This document shows positions 1 through 12,330 of a stretch of DNA of 64,000 bases, piece by piece (positions within the stretch are counted from its first letter, which is position 1; each line of letters starts with the position of its first letter). The notes below the pieces were generated by a model. That model did not search any database, was not told the origin of the DNA, and saw nothing but the letters and a program-made list of their open reading frames with translations. A program made the translations under genes and the position numbers. This DNA comes from Ganoderma boninense (lineage: Eukaryota > Basidiomycota > Agaricomycetes > Polyporales > Polyporaceae): contig CM035305.1 of assembly GCA_002900995.3 (NCBI GenBank), forward strand, positions 2,650,467-2,714,466, written 5' to 3'.

Positions 1-135
1 GCAGCTGAGGAGGACATCTACGCATCAGAGGAGGACCAGCCTTCCTCGTGCAAGGGGGATTGGATTGGGATGGACAGAGATCGCCGTTCTGCGTACCTCA
101 TCATTCAAACTTTGAAGCAAGAGAACTTGCTCTGA
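1..135 (+). CDS. C-terminal fragment of an unidentified protein (partial, runs off left edge)
   Basis: Frame 1 is open from the first base to a TGA at 133-135. It encodes about 44 residues: an acidic stretch (AAEEDIYASEED), then GDWIGMDRDRRSAYLIIQ and a short amphipathic tail ending ENLL. The composition looks like genuine protein, not shadow frame, and it would form the tail of a gene converging on the minus-strand transaldolase 120 bp away. I do not recognise the family. The rest of the gene lies outside the window, so no function is offered. Confidence 0.5.
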   Translation, partial: AAEEDIYASEEDQPSSCKGDWIGMDRDRRSAYLIIQTLKQENLL

Positions 136-257
136 CCTTTCTTGTGTATTGCTGTGTAAAAGATCTAGAGACATGCGTGCATTGCAATGAAGGTGTTATA
201 CGTTCGCCATCCCTCTACAAGACACGGGCATTGTTTGAACTGCGGGAAACGTTGCCA

Positions 258-1768
258 CTAAGACTCCGATTGCAACACAGCACGGACGAGCTCCTTTGTT
301 TTCGCTTCCATCTCCCCGAAAATCTTCAGCGCGTCTGCCAGCTTGCGCGTCGTCTCCGCATCGGCAGCAATCGCATCCTTCAGCGCGGCGGCTCCATTGT
401 CCAGGTAGTTGATCGACTTTACATCCGGATCTGTCCGGGCATAGATTGCGTGGGTCAGCTTCGCGTGCAACGTAGAGGAAGGCGCAGACGTCTGGCTCCG
501 CAGACCTTACCTTGGGACGCAATTTTTGAGAGGTCAGTGCTCTCTTGGGACAGCTCCTCCGATCCATCTGCAGCCGCAAGCTGGTCTAGCACTGTGCCAG
601 AAAGCGTGAGGTGGTCGGGGCCGAGTGACACTAATGCGACGACCTGCCGTGCAGTTTGGGATCAGTTCGTTGATACTCCTTCACTCAGACCACTGACCTC
701 TTTCGCGGTTACGATGCTGTAAAACGAACAAGGGCGACCAGTAGTCAGCGATGGTGAATGAGGAAGAGCACAACTACGAGGACGAGCATCCGCGCAGGAG
801 CAAAAGACTCGCCATCTCCCGCAGGAGTGGAGCTTTGCCCCACTATGTCGAAGGCTTACCTTGCAGGCATCACGAGCGTGCTGGCCCCGATCTCCTTGTA
901 CAGGCGCACAATGGACTTGATTACCAGCGCGGCAGGGTGCTCGTTCGCGGTATCGGCGTACTCTTTCCACACACCGGGCTCGAAGTGCACCCGCAACTCT
1001 AGTGGGACAGCTCAAAATTACAGATCAGCCACGCGTACAAGTGGGGTACGCACCGTTGAAGTAGGGCGCGATGTACAAACAGCCTGCTTGATGGGCGGCG
1101 ATCGCCTGGGGCACGGAGAAAAGACAGGTGGATAGGGTCCGGATGCCGAGGCGTTCGAGATACTGGCACGCGATGGTGGATTCAGGCGTGGCCGGGATCT
1201 TGATGCAAACCCGGGATCTGCTCAGGAGCAGGGGATGCGGATCATAAAAAGAAATAGTAGTAAATATGCAGGAAAATGGCCTTCGAGATGAAGGCGAATA
1301 GCGCACTTAGGAATCCCATTCGCCTCAAAGACCGAGACAAGCTTTTTGGCGTGCTGAATGGTAGCCTCGGTGTTGTAGGCAGTTGATGGAGAAGTTTGAG
1401 CGTGGACACGGCCAGTCAAGTACGGGTAAACCTCCTTTGCCAGCAAGACTGTCTGTGTTGCACTATGAGTTCTGGGGGGGATGTCGTTGTTAAAGAGTAT
1501 GACGCACAAGGAGATCAATAGTATCGGATACTTGTGTCTCAATGTCTAGCTCAGCCTCGGTGGATCGGATCTGAGCACAGGCTTTCTGAAAGAGGTCTGA
1601 TCGCTCTGGCCTGACAGCTTCGCCATGAACGATAGCCTGATTGGATGTCATATCGCAGAACTTGGGGCCACCCTCGATGGTGTGGCGTGCCGCAACATCC
1701 GGGTCCATCGAATCAACATCGACGACGACCTTGGAGCGAACGCGGGAGAGGAGAGTTGCGGATGCCAT
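258..1768 (-). CDS. Transaldolase-family protein
   Basis: Predicted transaldolase-type class I aldolase acting on sugar phosphates, as in the non-oxidative pentose phosphate pathway of the cytosol. The start MASATLLSRVRSKVVVDVDS lies at 1768 and is followed by an SNQAIVHGEA motif. Further exons carry LAKEVYPYLTGRVHAQTSP and then KIPATPESTIACQYLERLGI, whose Lys in KIPAT matches the Schiff-base lysine of the family. Next come CLFSVPQAIAAHQAGC, YIAPYFN and an ELRVHFEPGVWKEYAD exon. The last exon ends VRAVLQSES at 258. About five exons are implied; the first intron has donor CAA/gtatcc near 1532. It resembles the divergent fungal transaldolase-like group more than the canonical yeast TAL1, so the exact substrate is uncertain. 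A TGAGG pentanucleotide repeat lies about 60 bp upstream of the start. Confidence 0.85.
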
Positions 1769-2380
1769 AGGGTCGTGGATCTTGGGGGATGGGTGGAGCA
1801 CTTGAATGGCCGAGGGGGGAGAGACTGAGGTGAGGTGAGGTGAGGTGAGGTGAGTGAGGCAGGGGGGAGAGAGGCGCATATAGGATGCCCCATTGCCTCA
1901 AGCTTCAAGCATCGGGCCAGGCACGCGTCGAGCTCTCCGACAAGCGTTGGTCGCATGACAAAATTCACGGCTTCCGGCTCTTGGCTCGGTCCCTCGCACC
2001 TCCCGGCCCATCGTCCCGTTCGCCGTCCTCGGGGGCCTCGATAGTGATCGGCCTGAATGCTGTCTATCATGTGCCCGTCGGTTGCATCCTCGCCTAGGTG
2101 TGTTCCCTTCCCTGGTGCATACACACCGGGCCTATCCAATTGGACGGCAGTGCCGCACCCAGATCCTAGATGCCTCTAAACAACAACAGAGCACGCCCAT
2201 GGCTAGACCGCATTCGTATTGTAAGCTGTGGAATATGACCGTGTTATTCGCAGTTGGTGGCCTGTACATATCCACAACATAAGCACACACTGAGAAGCGT
2301 AACGTCCGTTCTTCGCCTTGTACTCTCTAATATTGCAATCGCATAGTCCTCTCCGATTGCCCAATGGCGAATGCGAGCCT
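1769..2380. other. Intergenic: transaldolase promoter region
   Basis: This 612 bp gap lies between the start of the transaldolase and the 3' end of the next minus-strand gene. It holds the TGAGG repeat at 1826-1854. I see no convincing coding exon or RNA gene; the short open frames look like chance frames of GC-rich DNA. Confidence 0.5.
1826..1854. repeat. TGAGG pentanucleotide microsatellite (5 copies plus a partial)
   Basis: Five perfect tandem copies of TGAGG run from 1826 to 1850, followed by a partial TGAG. The array lies 58 bp upstream of the transaldolase start, in its promoter or 5' UTR. Confidence 0.9.
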
Positions 2381-3196
2381 TTATACAGTTTGGTAGGCTC
2401 CAGGTGCAGCCTGGGGCGGAGCAGGTTGTGGCATAGGTTGGGGAGGAGGCACGCTGAGGGAGGGCTTGGGGTTCGGGGCAGGGTCCTCGACGTTCTGGTA
2501 GCCATCCCTTCCACCAAAGCTGGAGGTGAATCCGCCAGGCATGGACCATACTGCGAAAAGCGCCAGGTCATGCGCAACAACAAAAGCGGTTTGCGGATGT
2601 GCTCACCTGTGGCGCCGGAAAGGTCATTTCCGCGGATGTTCAAGCCGGAGAACGATCCACCACGTTGGCGGAGGGCGGTCACAAAAGCGAAAATAGTGGG
2701 AGAAGCTACATGTTGGGCGGGCTGGAGTTTGCCTAGGTGCAAGTGGCTGGTACGTGGAAGAGTACACACCTTGAGGATGAGGAGGAGGACGGTCACGAGC
2801 CTCGCGAACCAATTCTGGGAATTGTTTGACATCCAGATGACGTCGAAAAGCATGGACCCGGCAAGAAGGTAGGTAAACTGGAAAACATCCCGCGCAGCGT
2901 GTGAGCGGGAGGGACAGTCGGTCTGCATAATGGTAGCATGGAGAATACCAACGGTCTGCAAGGATTGGATCGCTTCCGAGCTCTCCTGGGCGAGGACTCC
3001 GAAGAGGAAGATGGGCAAGTTGTATACCGGCGCGGAAAACACGCTGGTCACGAAGGACATGGCCTAGAGTGGAAAGGCAACGCGAGAATGAAAGGAAGCG
3101 TGGAATGAGAGTGGGAACGCGGGCTTTAGGGTAGAGACATACCGTGCCCACGATGACGAGTTTCGAAGGATCGAGGGCTTGCACGAAGTCGGCCAT
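2381..3196 (-). CDS. AGTRAP-like small multi-pass membrane protein
   Basis: The exons start with MADFVQALDPSKLVIVGT at 3196. They continue with MSFVTSVFSAPVYNLPIFLFGVLAQ, then a segment rich in hydrophobic residues (YLLAGSMLFDVIWMSNN, RLVTVLLLILK), then PTIFAFVTALRQRGG. A proline-rich cytosolic tail ends GAYQTV and a TAA at 2381-2383. About four transmembrane helices and the SMLFDVIWMS segment resemble the angiotensin II type 1 receptor-associated protein (AGTRAP) family, which occurs in fungi. In animals that protein binds a GPCR tail; the role in fungi is unknown. The inner exon joins were placed by phase and are less certain than the ends. It sits 296 bp upstream of the end of REV3 on the same strand. 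Confidence 0.6.
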
Positions 3197-3492
3197 GGTC
3201 GGTCTGTTCGGCGGCAAGCTCTAGGGGATGTGTGCGTGGTGAGGCCTTGAGGACAAGCCAGGGCCTTCGGATGCGGTGACTGCATGCGCAGTTTGCATGT
3301 CTCTAGCGCCCGTCCGCATCGGCGTGGCCAGCGTCGGCCCGTGCCCGGACCGGCGCCGCACCACCCTCCGGATGCGAGTCCGAGACCACAACGATTGACA
3401 ACTTTCAGTCCACCTTATTCTTATTGTGTACTACACGCACGGTTATGCTCATACTTTGGCCACTCAAGCATACGCAAAAACAACTAGGTGAC

Positions 3493-6400
3493 TTATAAGG
3501 CTACAGGAGTAACGGCACGCGAATCGCGATCCGAGTCCGAGTATGCTACGATGCTACAGTCACTCAAGTCAGCGTCCTCAAATTCGAGTTCTGTCCCATT
3601 GTCCGACCCGCTATCCTCCACGGTCCATCCATTTTCCATCTCTTCAATAAGGTCGTGAATAGTCGTCAGAGCGTCCGCCTTGCTCTCCAACTTCTTCCGC
3701 TCATACATCCACGGACAGTCCAACGACTCGCATTGCACCACTTCTGCGGAGGCGGTCCCGCAACACGAACCACAGACCAGATGCACGTCCTTCATCTGTG
3801 CTTCCGTCTTCTGTACACGAGCCAAGAGCCCGCTCATTGTTGATGCATAATCGGAGCGGCAAACCTCGCACAGCACTGAGACGACCGTCGACTATGAGTA
3901 AGAGCCATCCGGAAACAGTCATGCTGCGTGACCGCTTACCGTCAGGTGTGAACATCCCGCAAATCAAGCAATGCAAGCTGGTGAAGTGATCATCGATGTT
4001 GAGGGCGTTCGCGACCATGACACTTCTTCTGTTCTTCCTCGGAGAGAGGGTGATGTCGGGCTGGTCTGCACGTAGACTCTTCGGCATGTCGTCGAACCAA
4101 CTCCGCACGTCCGCACCGACGAGATTGAATATTCGCTCCAATGGAGGGATCAGGACACGGGAGATGTAGTACGCCGCATCCAACCGTCTATGACTGAGTG
4201 ACTGCGATCAGCTTGTACGCTCATCGAGGTGCTGGAGATGGAGTGCCACCTATCCCTGAACAGCTCATACGGTGCTATGGCTCGGTCCACGAGCCTCGCT
4301 CCAGGCTCACCCCGAGCGATCACATACGGTATGCGTTCACCATACTGTGGCTCGTCGTTGGGATCCTCAAGCATCCGGCGGGCGGCGACGGTCACACCAG
4401 GCGGAGGCGGTACCTTGTCACTGAAGCGAATTGCCAATAAATGGGAGCACTCGAAGAGCAAGCCGGATCAACAAACCTATATGTGCCCATCTTGACTTCT
4501 TTCGCGAAGATGAAGTCCTGCACCGAAACCTTGTTCTCCATGATGCGACCCCACGTTCGACAGCAATAATCCTTAATTTCGCTAAGGTCTTGAGTCCGGA
4601 AAAGGATCCTGCAACGACAATCAAAAGAAGCACGTAAAGGATTGTCGCGGTGCTGACTTCAAGCAGGTTTCCGTCATCTTCTGTTGCGCAGGGACACCGT
4701 CGCGTCGTACGGTCTCGATACCCTTGGCGTCGAAGGCGGGCTCCTTGTCGTCGGGATTCTCGAATTTGAACCCCACGTACCGCTTCTTCGCCATGAGGAC
4801 ACACGGGAGATAGACCTGGGTCATGAAACTCGATATTTACGCAGACTGTGTTTGAGGATCGACGGACCTTCTCGAACTTGAGCTTGACTGGAGCGGGGTT
4901 CATCGACGTGATCGTATCCGCCATATCTTGACCGATGCGGAAAGCTTGCTCCTTCGTTTTTCCCGGGAGATAAATGAACAGGGAGTCCGTGTCACCGTAT
5001 ACAACCTTCGCGCCCCACTTCTTGGTTGAATCAATCGTGCGGATGGCCTGATACGTACGTCCGGGTTCAGGGCACATAACGTAAAATTCAATTGTGGAGG
5101 CCGTGGACCCACCTTCTCCAAAGTCTCTCGGCCGCTCTGGACGATGCTATCCGCAATCTCGACCGCAGGCATGCGACCGGAGAATGTTGCGCTCGTGTAG
5201 CCGTATGTGACGTTGGCGATAAATTTGAGTCCGAGCTGGCGAGCATCGAGAATCCTGCGGAGAGCCTATGGCAAGTGAGCAATTCGTCTAAGACGTCACA
5301 GGTACTGCCTTCACCTTGTCATTTTGGACACTCTTCATCGCCTGCTTGACCATGACTCTCGTGTCCAACAGCTCCGTTAACATGCGTCCCAGCACCCCTT
5401 GCGTACTGTAGGCTTGACGTACATCAACCCGTTTGGCGCGACTGAAGGAGAAAGCTGAGAGAAAATTCCTGAATTGCGTCCATGAGCTATAACTTACCGT
5501 TGATATAATCTTGTAGGGTATCGAGGATGCCTGCAGGCTGGCGTAGGTCGGTAACGCCGAACTTGTAGGTCCCTTTAAAGTCAGTGATACGTCCGAGACA
5601 AGTAGAATAGCAATAATTATAGGCGATCATGATGGAGGGGTACAGTGATTGGAAGTCTAGAACTACAAGCGGGCTGCTGTAAAAGGCGGAAAGCGGTTCC
5701 ATAATTAGCGGCATGCACTCAGCAGCATTTTGCTTGCCAACCTGATAGCGCGCGCGAAGGTGAGCATACGACCTTAGGGGGCATTGAGGAACTCACATCT
5801 TGTTTACTAGGAGATAATAGCACGAAGCATTCGGGCTTGGCAATGCGAAACATGAACGACTCCACTTTGAACTGAGATCCACGACTCAGCACGGAGAAAA
5901 AGTCGACACCGAAGACTCTTGCAAACTCTCTATTCCGAGACGTTAAGTCAGCCAAGGATTTGGTGGTGTGTCACTCACGCGTTCTTCGTGACTACTTCAG
6001 CCACATCCAACATCTCCAGGACCATTGATGTTCGGCTCGCGAAGTAGCGCACAACCCGATCCGTGTGCTCTGGTACTAGACTGTTGTACCATTCCGTAAG
6101 CGTTCGGGGGCTGTACCATGGCGTCCTATGAGAGGCGTCAGAAAATGTAAGTCACAGCGAATGTTCGTACTACAAACCGTCGATGGAGGAGTTGGAATGT
6201 GACATGTTCAAAAGTGTAGATGGTGAAGGTGTGTTCCGAGCGCATGATGCGCCACAGGTTCAGAACATGCCGCCCGACCACCTTGAAGGTAGAGGATGTC
6301 TTCAAAGCCCATCCATCATATCCGCCAGCGGTCCTTCCTGGGGCTCGCGATATTTGCTCCCCCAGATCCAGCCCTGACCGGAGCATCAGCGGGTAAACCA

Positions 6401-9400
6401 ATATCACTTGGAGTCTATCCCCGATCTCACCATAGCTGCGCCCGCGAGTGCTGAGGTATCCCCATGATGCGGCTTGTACTTCCCACCCAGAGAGGACATC
6501 GGGGTCAAGCTCAAGAACCACGTCAATGAGCCTGTTAAGCAACTCCAGTTCGCTGTCGACGAAATCCGCCTGGATGCTTCGTAGCCGACGCGGGCTGAGC
6601 TGATCGCTGTCAACGGCGATGATCCCTGATTCGCAAGTGAGGGCCTCTCCAACCTCCCGGTCATGCCGCTGGAAGCAATAAAATACCGCGGCGACCTCGT
6701 CATCGTCTGGGTTTGGAACAAGATCGCCCTTCGAAGGTGCTAAGAAAATAGGACATAAATCTCGTGTAGCAGTACGGTAGTGTCAGTCTACCTACGTACC
6801 AAAGACTTCCAGGGTCAGACGGTCATGTTCTGCCCCGCGCGTTGTGCCTTGTCGGAGCGCGGTGCGAGCGTGCTTTGCAGCCCGTAGGGATTACGTTGTG
6901 TCGGGCCCTCAATCTGTCGAATGGATGTCAAGGAAAGCATGTGTTAACGACAATAAAATGGAACGGACCTGGGAAGAGTCCTTGATACGGACGGTGCGCG
7001 CGTCAAGATGCCCCTTCTGCTCCTCAGCCATTTGCGCACCTGTCGCGCTGTCGGGGGCGTGCTGGCATACTCCCAGCCTCTGACTCCGGTCGGATCCAGC
7101 GGTTGCGCGGGCTCTCCACTCGAAGACGACGCGGCTTCGCCACTTTCCCAGCCCTCCAAGTTGCCAATGCCTTCGCCACCCTCCAGATGGAAGACAAGAC
7201 CGGCATATTCGCGGGGCCGTTCGGGCACGTCACCCTCCTTTGAATACCAGGGGCTGCGGTAAAGCTTGCTCGGGATACCGTGCTCATCAGTGCTACCGAG
7301 AAGTTCAGCTGAGGTGGGAGGTCGTGTTGCGTAGACGTAGGTGTTCTTGCCATTGTGTAGGGACCGCAACGCAGAAGGTAGCATCATCGGCTGCGAGCTG
7401 AGATGAGTTGCCGTAAGGCGTCCGGGTGTGGGGTGTGAGGGGCTAGAGTGAGACGTTATATTCCTGGCCTCGGGCGGTGGAGGTTCAAGCCTCCGTCTCT
7501 TCGATGGTCTTAAGTCGACATCAACGGAGATAGTGCTTTCGGGGAGACCGTCGAACACCTCAACGTCTAGCTGTGGCAACACTTCTTCCTCGACCAGGTT
7601 GGCATGCAGGGGTTGAAATATCGTCCGAGGAGAGTCTGTCACTGGCGTAGGCCTGGGATCAACCGGCTCCTTCTCCTTCGTGTCCGAAAACGGCCTTTTA
7701 ACAGGAACCTGGATCGAGGCCGGGGGCGTCTGAGATTTTGTCGGCGTAGCCCAACTTGGAGTGTACCGACGAGCCTTAGAAACAAATGGTGAGGACTCCA
7801 GGATGGGAAAGATTGTCTACAATATACCCTAGTTTTGTCTCAGCACGAAGTCTATGTCAATATCGGGATGACTCACTTGGTGGGAGTTCTTGGACCATTC
7901 GAGAGGACAGACTGAGAGCGTTCCCTTGACGGTCTAGGTTGCGCACATTTAGTACGCAGTTAGACATTGCTAGACATGAATGTCATACTTCGTGATCTTC
8001 GACCAAATATCCTTAAATTGATTGCCCAACGTAGAGGGTGAGGACGGAGCCTCTCCAGAATCTTTGAACGGATCGCTGGGTCTACAATTCCATCACCAAT
8101 ATTCAGTATGTCGCCAACACGATATGCAGGGAAAAGCACCTGTCTTCAACGTCTCCGACCTCTGACTGGAGATCAGGCGGAGGGCCCTCCTCCTCCTCTT
8201 CGGGGAACTCTTCCTCTATCTCCGGCTCGAGATATTCATTAGCCTCTGCACCCCACTCAGCCTCTTCATGCTCCATCAGACGAGTCATGTCTTGGCTGGC
8301 AAGCATAGTCTCGTCTACGTCCACATCGCTGTAGTCCTCTTCGAGCTGACCATCACGGGATATTCCACTGAGTGGAGGCATCTGCGATGACTGGTATGGA
8401 TTGACCTCTTCCGTAACAGTCTCGCTTTCTGAGCGATCGTCCTTCGCATCGTCTTGGCTAGCATGAGGCTTCCACGTCTTGTATCGCTCTTCCCAGAGGG
8501 CCTCGACGCTCTCGAAAGTGGTCATGACCCACTTCTCCCAGGACATCTTGAGAGGTAGGGCCTCGTGACCGCGCTCGCGCTCAATGCGGTTCCGAATCTC
8601 CTCCCACCAGCGCGCCTCCGATACCCAGTCTCCGCCAGGTCCTCGCGAATTCGCGCTGAGGTCCTTCGGGATCTCGGGCGATGGTGCGAGACCCTTGGCT
8701 GCACGTCGCTTGCGCTCGTCTTCCCAGAGCTCGCGCACACTCAGGACTAAGGGCTCAGGGGGGAGTTCAGGAGCAGGGATAGTGAGCTTGTGGTGCATCT
8801 TCCTTGCGCGAAGCTTGTGGCGGTTAAGGACTTGGGGTGCGGACGCATCCACTTCCAACGGCATCCGCGTTTGGCGGTGATAAGGGGAATCCTTGAACTC
8901 ACTTAATGTGCGTGCCAGCTCTGAGTCGATGCGTTCGTCCTCGGAGAACTCGTCCCGTCCGCGCTGCCAGACCTCCCCCAGGTCGATCCAGCCACAGCCA
9001 TACAGACCGAAATCAGACAAGAACTGGAGGATGTAGGAGAGATGGCTTTCGTACACGCGAAAGCGCGTCTTCATGATCGTCCCGGACTGCACGATGGTGA
9101 CAGCGCGGTTAACGAAAGCAGGGTCGGCGATGTGGACCTTGAGGAAGGGGGAGTAGTTGGAGTGGAAGCCGTAGAAGTGCACGCCTTTGACAAGAACGAC
9201 AGCGCGGACGAATTGGGACTTGGGCGACTGAGGGTTGCGCTTCATAGAGATAGCAATGGCGTGGTTGAGCGAATGCTTGAGCTTTGTGACATAACGGTTG
9301 ACTGGAATGCGATTATTCAGGCGTAAGGTTTGCAGGAGGATAAGGAGAGACGCACCAATGTCCGGGTTCATTTTCCCCAGATATTCCACGAAGAAATATG

Positions 9401-9569
9401 GGTATACCTGATGTATGTGCAGGCATGCCTTCAAGCCTACCGACGAGTCGCCATATATACGGATGACAGGCACGCGATGGAGGACCGAGTTATCCAACGG
9501 CCCTGGGGGAGCCATGGTGTAGTCAATATGGTTAATCTTGACACGGAGGGGCTGGGGCTGAGAGGACAT
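3493..9569 (-). CDS. REV3: DNA polymerase zeta catalytic subunit REV3
   Basis: Family B translesion polymerase that extends from mismatched or damaged primer ends, in complex with Rev7 and the Pol31/Pol32 subunits in the nucleus. The N-terminus at 9569 (MSSQPQPLRVKINHIDYTMA) carries the Rev3-type IHQVYPYFFVEY segment. A long acidic linker lies near 8.1-8.5 kb. The catalytic half shows motif A DFQSLYPSIMIAYN (about 5.6 kb), motif B IANVTYGYTSATFSGRMP (about 5.2 kb), motif C VYGDTDSLFI (about 5.0 kb) and KKRYVGF (about 4.75 kb). The C-terminus has the CysA pair set (HCLICG, LCEVC) and CysB (VCGSC, CESLDC), the latter being the [4Fe-4S] site that binds the accessory subunits. The protein ends VTPVAL with TAA at 3493. 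At about 6 kb with many introns the length fits Rev3. All polymerase motifs are intact. Confidence 0.95.
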
Positions 9570-9878
9570 GTCAAGGTCGTTGCATGGGCCACCAAGAAAT
9601 AGTATACAAGAGGGGCCAAGAAAGAGTGTGAACAGACGAGCGAGCGGCGGATGCAGGAGCCACCGGCAAGGCCACTCGCTCAGCAGAGCCCGGCCAACCC
9701 CGCGCGTCCCGACGCGACTCCGCGCGTTCAGGTCAGGTGCACGCGTGCTGCGAACTGGGTCAAGGCAGGTCAAGGCTCTGGTCAAAACCATTGTGTACAT
9801 GCATCGAGGTTGATTCAAGTACAATACACTTACAACAACGTCCAAAACAACTTCTCGTGCTGATAATACAAACAAAAA
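9570..9878. other. Intergenic: REV3 promoter and epimerase 3' end
   Basis: This 309 bp gap lies between the REV3 start and the stop of the next minus-strand gene. It has no recognisable feature apart from the presumed REV3 promoter. Confidence 0.4.
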
Positions 9879-10941
9879 CTAGAGCTTAACCTTCAGCACC
9901 TGCTGCCCAATCCACTTCTCGCCTCCCTCCAACCTCACGAATCCACGAACATGGCCGGGCTCGACACAGATGTACTTCTCCCTAGACACGACAATGAGAC
10001 ACACTGTTTCCTCGGGCACTGCGGAAAAAACACGTACCACCCCCCCGGTTCCATGTCCCCAATCTTACTGCCAGCCTCCGCCTGCGGGTTCCAGACCACA
10101 ACGTCCTTCAAGTTCTTCGTCACAACCTCGATTCCGCCAGCACCCCAGAGCACCTCGTATCTCCCAGGTGCATCCTCGTACACAGAATCGGTGAACTTAA
10201 GTACGTCGACGCCCTCCCGGGTCTCCTGCTTCGCAGTCGCGCGCGCTTCCTCACTCGCCTCTGTCTTGTCGTAGTATGACAGGCCCAGCAGCGGCGAGAC
10301 GCGGACATCGTTTGCAGGAGCACGAATGTAATTGTGGAATAATGCCTGGAACTCCATTGCGGAAGTGGTCGAAAGTGCGGTGTTCTGGACGTGCAGATTC
10401 GTGCAGAGCTCATGTTCGGCCAAGGTGACTACATAGGCAAGCTCGAATGGATGGGCAAATTGCTCTTTGATGGATGCATTCGGTTCCAGGGCTGCATGGC
10501 TTGTGGTGAGCCTTTGAATACATTCGCATGTGCCACAATCACCTACTCAGCCTTACGGAGACGCCAGCCTCGTTATCCATGACTGTGGCGTTGTAAGTCC
10601 AGACGTTGTTCCGCGCAAAGCCGTGTTGTGGCAGTTTCGCGTGGTCGGGGTGCGTGGGTGGACCGAAGCATGGAAAGACGACGGGTATGCCTCCCCGCAC
10701 AGGCTTGCTACCATCAAGCGCGGCCTTTGAGGACGTGAACAGCCGTTCCACCGGTTCGGGGTTGGTGACGCTGCCCGACTTCCACGAGATAACGGTTGCT
10801 CCATAAAAGAGTATCTCGGCTGTAGGGCCCTAGGTTGTATTCGGCGTTGAGCTCAATCGATGGAACACAGTTTTGCAGATTTATGATATGTACCTTGGGA
10901 TGTTTAAGAATGGCCCGATCACTTTGGATATCGACTGGCAT
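9879..10941 (-). CDS. Glucose-6-phosphate 1-epimerase (hexose-6-phosphate mutarotase)
   Basis: Aldose-1-epimerase superfamily enzyme that interconverts alpha- and beta-glucose 6-phosphate in the cytosol, the type of yeast YMR099C. The start is MPVDIQSDRAILKHPK at 10941. An intron (gtacat..cctag) joins it to GPTAEILFYGATVISWKSG, the family's N-terminal strand. Then come SKAALDGSKPVRGGIPVVFP, CFGPP and PQHGFARNNVW, the last holding a conserved active-site His-Gly-Phe-Ala-Arg. The C-terminal half gives TNLHVQNT, a stretch through RVSPLLGLSYYDKT, VVVWNP and YICVEPGHVRGFVRLEGGE, with the stop at 9879. An intron near 10.0 kb is needed to reach that last segment. The length of about 290 residues is normal for the family. 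Confidence 0.9.
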
Positions 10942-11818
10942 GGCTACACAGGTTGTGTGGGCTGGTGGTGGAGTGTACACAGATCTGCAGAGGCGAGAGA
11001 CAGAGTGGAGAGTGTACGCATGGTGTCGTCTGTGTGGGAGGTGGCTGATAACGTCATCGTGGCTTCTCCGCTCGTTGTCGTTGAATGAAACTTGCCGCTG
11101 CGCAGCCCCTCTCCAACTCATCCCTCTCATGTGACGTAGACTGCCTCACCCCCGGTCAATTCCGTGCCCTGCCCTAAACCTTGCGGTGCTAACTACTTAA
11201 GCTTTCATCTTGTAGCCCTGCATCCCGTCCCTTTTCCCCCCCTTCTCGTTCCCGCCACGCAGCTGCTCCTCCGTTCTCCTCGGCATGTCGTCTCGCTCCT
11301 TTACTCGTCCCGGGACAGGAGTGTACGCTCTTGGTCCTCCCGTCCCTTAGGGGTGCGACTCTTCGGCTCCGGATTCGGCGGGCGCATCGGCGGCCTCGCC
11401 GGCCTCGCCTTTACTGTACCGCGCTGGTCCTCGTCAATCGTCGCGTCACACGATCACGCTTGGGGGCCCGGTCTTGCACGATACCCGCTACTCGAGCCAC
11501 GATACTGGACTACGTCGCACGCGTTCCTGCATGGCACAAAGACTTCGCGCGCATGGCTGTCTCGAGCCGGGGGCACGAGGCGGTTCCTATCGCTATCGGC
11601 CTCCCCAGTCCCTTGAAAGAGGGCTGCGAGACGTTCGCCGTGAGGATAGGCAATTGGAATCAACTGCGTTTTGGGTTAACCCATCGAGCTCTGCGGACTC
11701 GGGACCACGTGCATTCGCACGGAACAGGACGTGCTATAGCCGTCGAACAATGGCTCCTCGCACAACAGGCGGCTGCCGCCAAGAGCTAGCTCGAGGCTGA
11801 GCGCCAAGAATAGATGAC

Positions 11819-11952
11819 CCGTCGCCCGAAAGGACGACGGTGAATACGAACGATCCGTCGCCCGCAAGGACGACGGTGAATACAAGAACGATCCGTCGCC
11901 CGCAAGGACGACGGTGAATACAAGAACGATCCGTCGTCATGGTCGACGACGG
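11819..11952. repeat. Tandem array of 36-38 bp units, each with a CCGTCG..CGACGG hairpin
   Basis: Four units begin at 11819, 11855, 11893 and 11931. Each opens with CCGTCG, followed after about 10 bases by its reverse complement CGACGG. Units 2 and 3 are nearly identical over 38 bp. Unit 1 is 36 bp with a shortened spacer. Unit 4 has a different centre but a longer perfect dyad (CCGTCGTC/GACGACGG with a 6-base loop). The period is not a multiple of three, so a single protein repeat is unlikely. Confidence 0.85.
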
Positions 11953-12330
11953 TGGTACCAGGGTGGACCGCTGTCTCGTTCGACGGCGGTTGACCAAAAG
12001 CGAAGATGCCATCGAGGGTAAACGGGACGAAGATCATGTAGATCTCTGTCGCCGGCTAGGCCTGTCCCTTGTAGCTCCACGAGGACGTTCATCGCGTTTA
12101 TCGGGAGCTTTGTGTGCCTTGACGGCGCGCCTTGGGACGACGGCTTAGGAAGCCCGACATCTGGATGGACGACTACTGGCCGCTTCGACACAAGACGTAC
12201 GAGGACGACCTTCCAGTCATCTTTCGCGGTCTGAGCATCCTCCTCGGCGGTTGCACGAAGCTTCTCCCAGTGGGTCCCATGTCACGTACGGCGGCATCGT
12301 TATCACGATGCTGCTGAGACTCCATGACCG

